Assembly: GCA_040616305.1 (NCBI GenBank)
Contig: CP159918.1
Coordinates: 1,302,001-1,366,000 of the forward strand
Reading direction: 5' to 3'
DNA length: 64,000 nt
DNA from: UBA1876 sp003446665
GTDB taxonomy: Bacteria > Synergistota > Synergistia > Synergistales > Thermovirgaceae
Positions within the stretch are counted from its first letter, which is position 1. Each line of letters starts with the position of its first letter. Below, piece by piece: positions 61,385 through 64,000 of the stretch. A program made the position numbers and the translations under genes. Below the pieces are notes generated by a model. It saw only the letters and a list, made by a program, of their open reading frames with translations, had not been told where the DNA came from and ran no database searches.

Positions 61385-61831
61385 TCAGTCTGCCTCCACC
61401 GTGATGTTCATCTTCGCCTCGACGCCTTGAAAAAGCCGAACCAGAATGGAATATGTGCCAAGTTCCTTTATTTGTTCGTCCACTTTGATATCTTTCTTGT
61501 TGACCTTCACCTTGAACTGCTCTTCTATGGCTTCGGCAATCTGGGAAGAGGTAACGCTACCGAAAAGTTTCCCTTTTTCGCCCGCACTCGCCCTTACTTT
61601 GACATTTTTGCCCTGAAGGTATTTTCTTGATGCTTCGGCCTCCTCGCGGGCCTTCTCGTCCTTTGCTTTTTTCGCTTTCTCCTTTTGCCTAAGCTCCGCT
61701 ATTTTTTCCTTTGTCGCCTCTTCGGCGAGGCCACGGGGTATAAGGTAATTTCGTCCGTATCCGTCGGAGACTTCCACAAGTTCTCCTTTTTTCCCCAATT
61801 TACGGACATCTTCAAGCAAGATACATTTCAT
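61385..61831 (-). CDS. rplI: 50S ribosomal protein L9
   Basis: Elongated L9 protein bridging 23S rRNA, 148 residues. The N-terminal domain MKCILLEDVRKLGKKGELVE with GYGRNYLIPRGLA is followed by a long basic/acidic helix. A C-terminal domain with SAGEKGKLFGSVTSSQIAEA completes it. The start is the ATG after GGAGGTGAGTGCCCG; the longer frame to 61879 would run into yybS. Gaps of 7 bp and 1 bp to its neighbours. Confidence 0.97.
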   Translation of the reverse strand: MKCILLEDVRKLGKKGELVEVSDGYGRNYLIPRGLAEEATKEKIAELRQKEKAKKAKDEKAREEAEASRKYLQGKNVKVRASAGEKGKLFGSVTSSQIAEAIEEQFKVKVNKKDIKVDEQIKELGTYSILVRLFQGVEAKMNITVEAD

Positions 61832-61838
61832 CGGGCAC

Positions 61839-62789
61839 TCACCTCCGAAATTTCGACCTGATGTCGAACCACATGTCAATAATACCCAAAATAACGGCCA
61901 GTTGAGTCAAAAGGGGCACGAAAAGAGTCAAAAATACTCCAATAAACCTGAGGATTTTCGGCGCTTTCTTCACGCACATGAAGGCCCATGCAACCGCCAG
62001 CCCCTGCAGGTAAAACAAAATCATCACCAGGATACGCAAATTAAGACCGATCCTGGGAATCACCGGTGGAACATTTTCTATGTAAGCCGCCATAGACAAA
62101 AGAACCGCAACCAGTAGCGCCCAAAAAAGATTTCTGGGAAAACGCCAATATGAAAGGGCAGGAACGGGGGGGAGAACACCCCTCCCTATCCTTTTAAGCA
62201 CGGAACGGCTGACAACGTAGCTTAAAAAACAATCCAGAGCGGAAGCCATTATCAAAAGCGCCGGGAAAACGTAGGGCAGCAGGCTCAAGGTGGACCTGAT
62301 CTGTTTTTCCGCGGTTGCCAGAGTCTCCGGTGACATGCCCATACGTTGGTAAACTGCGAGGACACTGTCTATTACGGAGCCTACTTCTTCCGGACCAAGC
62401 CCCATAGGGTTGACCCCGGTTATTTTGGCCACCAGCACCATGAGAAGGAGTTTCCCGGCCAGTGAGACCAGAACCCCCCAAAGTAGGATCTCTACCGAGG
62501 AATTCAACCGCTTGGCCAGTATCCCAAGTCCCACGCCCAGAATTCCAAATCCAAGAAGAAAGAAGAGTCCTCCCGTGACTCCGGTAAAGGCACTTACCAA
62601 AATGGAAGCCACGAAAACTCCCAGAACAGATCTGGCCATGCTGTGCCGCAGTCCCAAAACGACCAGCGGAGCGGGACAAACCAGGGAAAATATCATTCCA
62701 ACAACAGGCAGTACATAACCTGCGAGAAAAAGTACCACAGCAAGAGCCATCAGAAGGGACGATTCAACCATTTCCCTGGTTTTATTCAT
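61839..62789 (-). CDS. DUF2232 / YybS family membrane protein
   Basis: Membrane protein of unknown function, 316 residues with about eight hydrophobic helices (for example MALAVVLFLAGYVLPVVGMI and GLFFLLGFGILGVGLGILA). It stands where Bacillus yybS stands, inside the rpsF-ssb-rpsR-rplI-dnaB block, and has the DUF2232 pattern. The start is the ATG after GGAAGGGGGAAGAA. Expression may be tuned by the hairpin just upstream. Confidence 0.85.
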   Translation of the reverse strand: MNKTREMVESSLLMALAVVLFLAGYVLPVVGMIFSLVCPAPLVVLGLRHSMARSVLGVFVASILVSAFTGVTGGLFFLLGFGILGVGLGILAKRLNSSVEILLWGVLVSLAGKLLLMVLVAKITGVNPMGLGPEEVGSVIDSVLAVYQRMGMSPETLATAEKQIRSTLSLLPYVFPALLIMASALDCFLSYVVSRSVLKRIGRGVLPPVPALSYWRFPRNLFWALLVAVLLSMAAYIENVPPVIPRIGLNLRILVMILFYLQGLAVAWAFMCVKKAPKILRFIGVFLTLFVPLLTQLAVILGIIDMWFDIRSKFRR

Positions 62790-62835
62790 TTTCTTCCCCC
62801 TTCCATAGTCAGCCCAATCACAAAGCCAAACTACC

Positions 62836-62865
62836 AATAAAGGGGAGAAGCCGCGGCCCCTCCCC
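62836..62865 (-). terminator. Attenuator-like hairpin between rpsR and the yybS-like gene
   Basis: Minus strand GGGGAGGGGCCG/CGGCTTCTCCCC folds into 11 consecutive pairs (two G-U) with a two-base turn, followed by TTTATT. It would reduce transcription from the ribosomal genes into yybS-rplI-dnaB. A second palindrome, AGTTTTTAAAAACT, lies at 62874-62887. Confidence 0.72.
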
Positions 62866-62901
62866 CTCCAAGGAGTTTTTAAAAACTTTGATGCCGTAAA
62901 C

Positions 62902-63141
62902 CTATTCGACGGTGTACGGCAACAGGGCCATGAAGCGGGCTCTTTTAATGGCCCGTGTCAGCTGCCTCTGGTGCTTCGCACAACTGCCTGTAACACGACG
63001 TGGTACTATCTTGCCGCGTTCGCTCAGGTATTTTCTGAGCTTATCCGTTTCCTTATAATCGACTTTGTCCACCTTGTCGATACAGAAGAAGCAGACCTTG
63101 GGCCTTCTTCTCCTCTTGGTTTTTCCTCTCGGAAAGGCCAT
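62902..63141 (-). CDS. rpsR: 30S ribosomal protein S18
   Basis: Small-subunit protein paired with S6, 79 residues. Strongly basic N-terminus (RGKTKRRRRPKVCFFC) with Cys17 and Cys20, then YKETDKLRKYLSERGKIVPRR and KHQRQLTRAIKRARFMALLP, both diagnostic for S18. AAAGGAGGATTGTC precedes the ATG. It follows ssb by 36 bp. The CxxC pair may bind zinc. Confidence 0.97.
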   Translation of the reverse strand: MAFPRGKTKRRRRPKVCFFCIDKVDKVDYKETDKLRKYLSERGKIVPRRVTGSCAKHQRQLTRAIKRARFMALLPYTVE

Positions 63142-63177
63142 GACAATCCTCCTTTTGCCTTAAAAGGGGAAGCGCTT

Positions 63178-63687
63178 CTAAAAAGGGATGTCCACTTCGT
63201 CGTCTTCTCCCTTTTCGGAATCCACTTCCGAAAAATCCATGGGGAAGTCGTCGTCAAAACCCTTTTCCCTAAGACTTCCTACCCGTTCTTTTCTGGTAGT
63301 GCCGGAATCGGCTTCCTGACCTCGGTAGCCTCCGTCGTTATCGCGTCTGCTGCCGACGAAATTGACTTGCTGTGCAACTACTTCGGTCACCCACCTGCGT
63401 TCGCCGCTTGAGGTTTCGTAGTTTCTTACCTGCATTCGTCCTTCAACCAAAACGGCGCTGCCCTTGCGCAGATAACGTTCACAGTTTTCGGCCTGATTCC
63501 CGAAAACTACTACGGGAATGAAATCGACCTGCTCCTGCACTTCGCCGTCGCGATTTTTGCTTATGCGGTTTACCGCTACGGTTATTTTTGCGATGGCCTG
63601 GTTGGATGTAGTGTATCGGACTTCCGGATCCCTGGCCAGGTTGCCCATGAGAATAACCTTGTTGAAACCTCGTGCCAACGAAATCAC
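63178..63687 (-). CDS. ssb: Single-stranded DNA-binding protein
   Basis: Tetrameric OB-fold SSB, 169 residues. OB domain from FNKVILMGNLARDPEVRYT to about residue 108 (including VVFGNQAENCERYLRKG and VEGRMQVRNYE). A disordered Gly/Asp/Glu-rich linker follows. The acidic C-terminal tip DEVDIPF recruits repair and replication partners. It lies three bases after rpsF, in the usual rpsF-ssb-rpsR order. Confidence 0.96.
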   Translation of the reverse strand: MISLARGFNKVILMGNLARDPEVRYTTSNQAIAKITVAVNRISKNRDGEVQEQVDFIPVVVFGNQAENCERYLRKGSAVLVEGRMQVRNYETSSGERRWVTEVVAQQVNFVGSRRDNDGGYRGQEADSGTTRKERVGSLREKGFDDDFPMDFSEVDSEKGEDDEVDIPF

Positions 63688-63690
63688 TCC

Positions 63691-63975
63691 CTAGCTTTCA
63701 TCACGTAGGGTAACAAGATGACGCATAACCTGCTGTTTCAACCGCAGAATCCTTTCGACCTCGGATACTTTTTCAGGTTCGATCTTGAAAGCCATTACCG
63801 AATAGTGGCCTTCCATTCGCTTCTGGATAGGGTATGCAAGGCGCCGCTTACCCCATACTTCGGCTTTTTCGATCTCACCCCCGAGGTTCCGCACGACCTC
63901 CTGTATCTCATCGACAAGTGCCTTGTGGTCTTCAAGCTCAGGTTCGAGGATTACCATCAATTCGTAGGGTCGCAC
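63691..63975 (-). CDS. rpsF: 30S ribosomal protein S6
   Basis: S18-binding ribosomal protein, 94 residues. It opens MRPYELMVILEPELEDHKAL, with VWGKRRLAYPIQKRMEGHYSVM in the middle (given here in part as WGKRRLAYPIQKRMEGHY). It is the first gene of the block. GGAGGTGAAAAC lies ahead of the ATG, and any promoter is beyond the window edge. Confidence 0.97.
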   Translation of the reverse strand: MRPYELMVILEPELEDHKALVDEIQEVVRNLGGEIEKAEVWGKRRLAYPIQKRMEGHYSVMAFKIEPEKVSEVERILRLKQQVMRHLVTLRDES

Positions 63976-64000
63976 GTTTTCACCTCCTCCCTTTGGACTT

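Overview
The window looks like chromosomal DNA of an anaerobic, amino-acid-fermenting, diderm bacterium, most likely a member of the Synergistota. This is inferred from gene content, because no rRNA gene is present. The supporting content is a complete selenocysteine-dependent glycine reductase operon, alanine dehydrogenase and racemase, three Na+-coupled amino acid carriers, TonB/ExbB/ExbD together with an O-antigen ligase (so an outer membrane), and RNase Y, DivIVA and a type III glutamine synthetase. No tRNA, rRNA, transposase, prophage or CRISPR array was seen.

Layout, mostly on the minus strand. 1-4849: dus-coaX-comEC-comEA-miaB, tightly packed. 4972-9066: a small secreted orphan (+), an orphan carB with a near-ideal promoter, and a 53-residue rubredoxin. 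9180-14854: HD-GYP sensor, trmI, queH, an AIR-synthase-like gene and an M24 peptidase as one overlapping run. 15050-19756: transketolase, exbB, a BtuF-like binding protein, exbD and tonB. 19888-23723: alanine dehydrogenase, alanine racemase and an AGCS carrier. 24036-30783: grdX-trxA-grdE-grdA-grdB-grdC-grdD behind a glycine riboswitch. GrdA and GrdB each read through an in-frame UGA. 31347-34456: two NSS-family transporters and a 36-residue companion peptide. 34457-35013: an AT-rich gap with an inverted repeat and a 59-bp direct repeat. 35014-38320: nitrilase-family amidase, then hypCDE (+). 38400-45524: recG-divIVA-yggS-HlyD type genes with recX, rny and ymdB.

45639-58171 is an accessory metabolic region. 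It holds a 2-hydroxyacid dehydrogenase, a DUF72 protein, a 4-hydroxy-2-oxoglutarate-aldolase-like enzyme and a flavodoxin-like protein. These are followed by a five-gene minus-strand operon (two SDR dehydrogenases, two divergent GcvP-type subunits, an AcoX/ATP-NAD-kinase-like protein). A divergent GntR/FCD regulator and a type III glutamine synthetase lie next to it. Repeated GTATAC sites sit in both promoter regions. This is the best candidate for an undescribed system: the GcvP-like subunits keep the PLP lysine but have lost several signatures that I recall as nearly invariant in glycine decarboxylase, and no gcvH or gcvT is nearby. The window closes with an O-antigen ligase gene and the conserved rpsF-ssb-rpsR-yybS-rplI-dnaB block.

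Taken together, the carriers bring in small neutral amino acids. Alanine is racemised and oxidatively deaminated, and glycine is reduced to acetyl phosphate by glycine reductase (Stickland-type pairing), with a riboswitch sensing glycine at the head of that operon. All assignments come from reading motifs by eye. Starts were set by Shine-Dalgarno position and by length against remembered family members. No database search was run.
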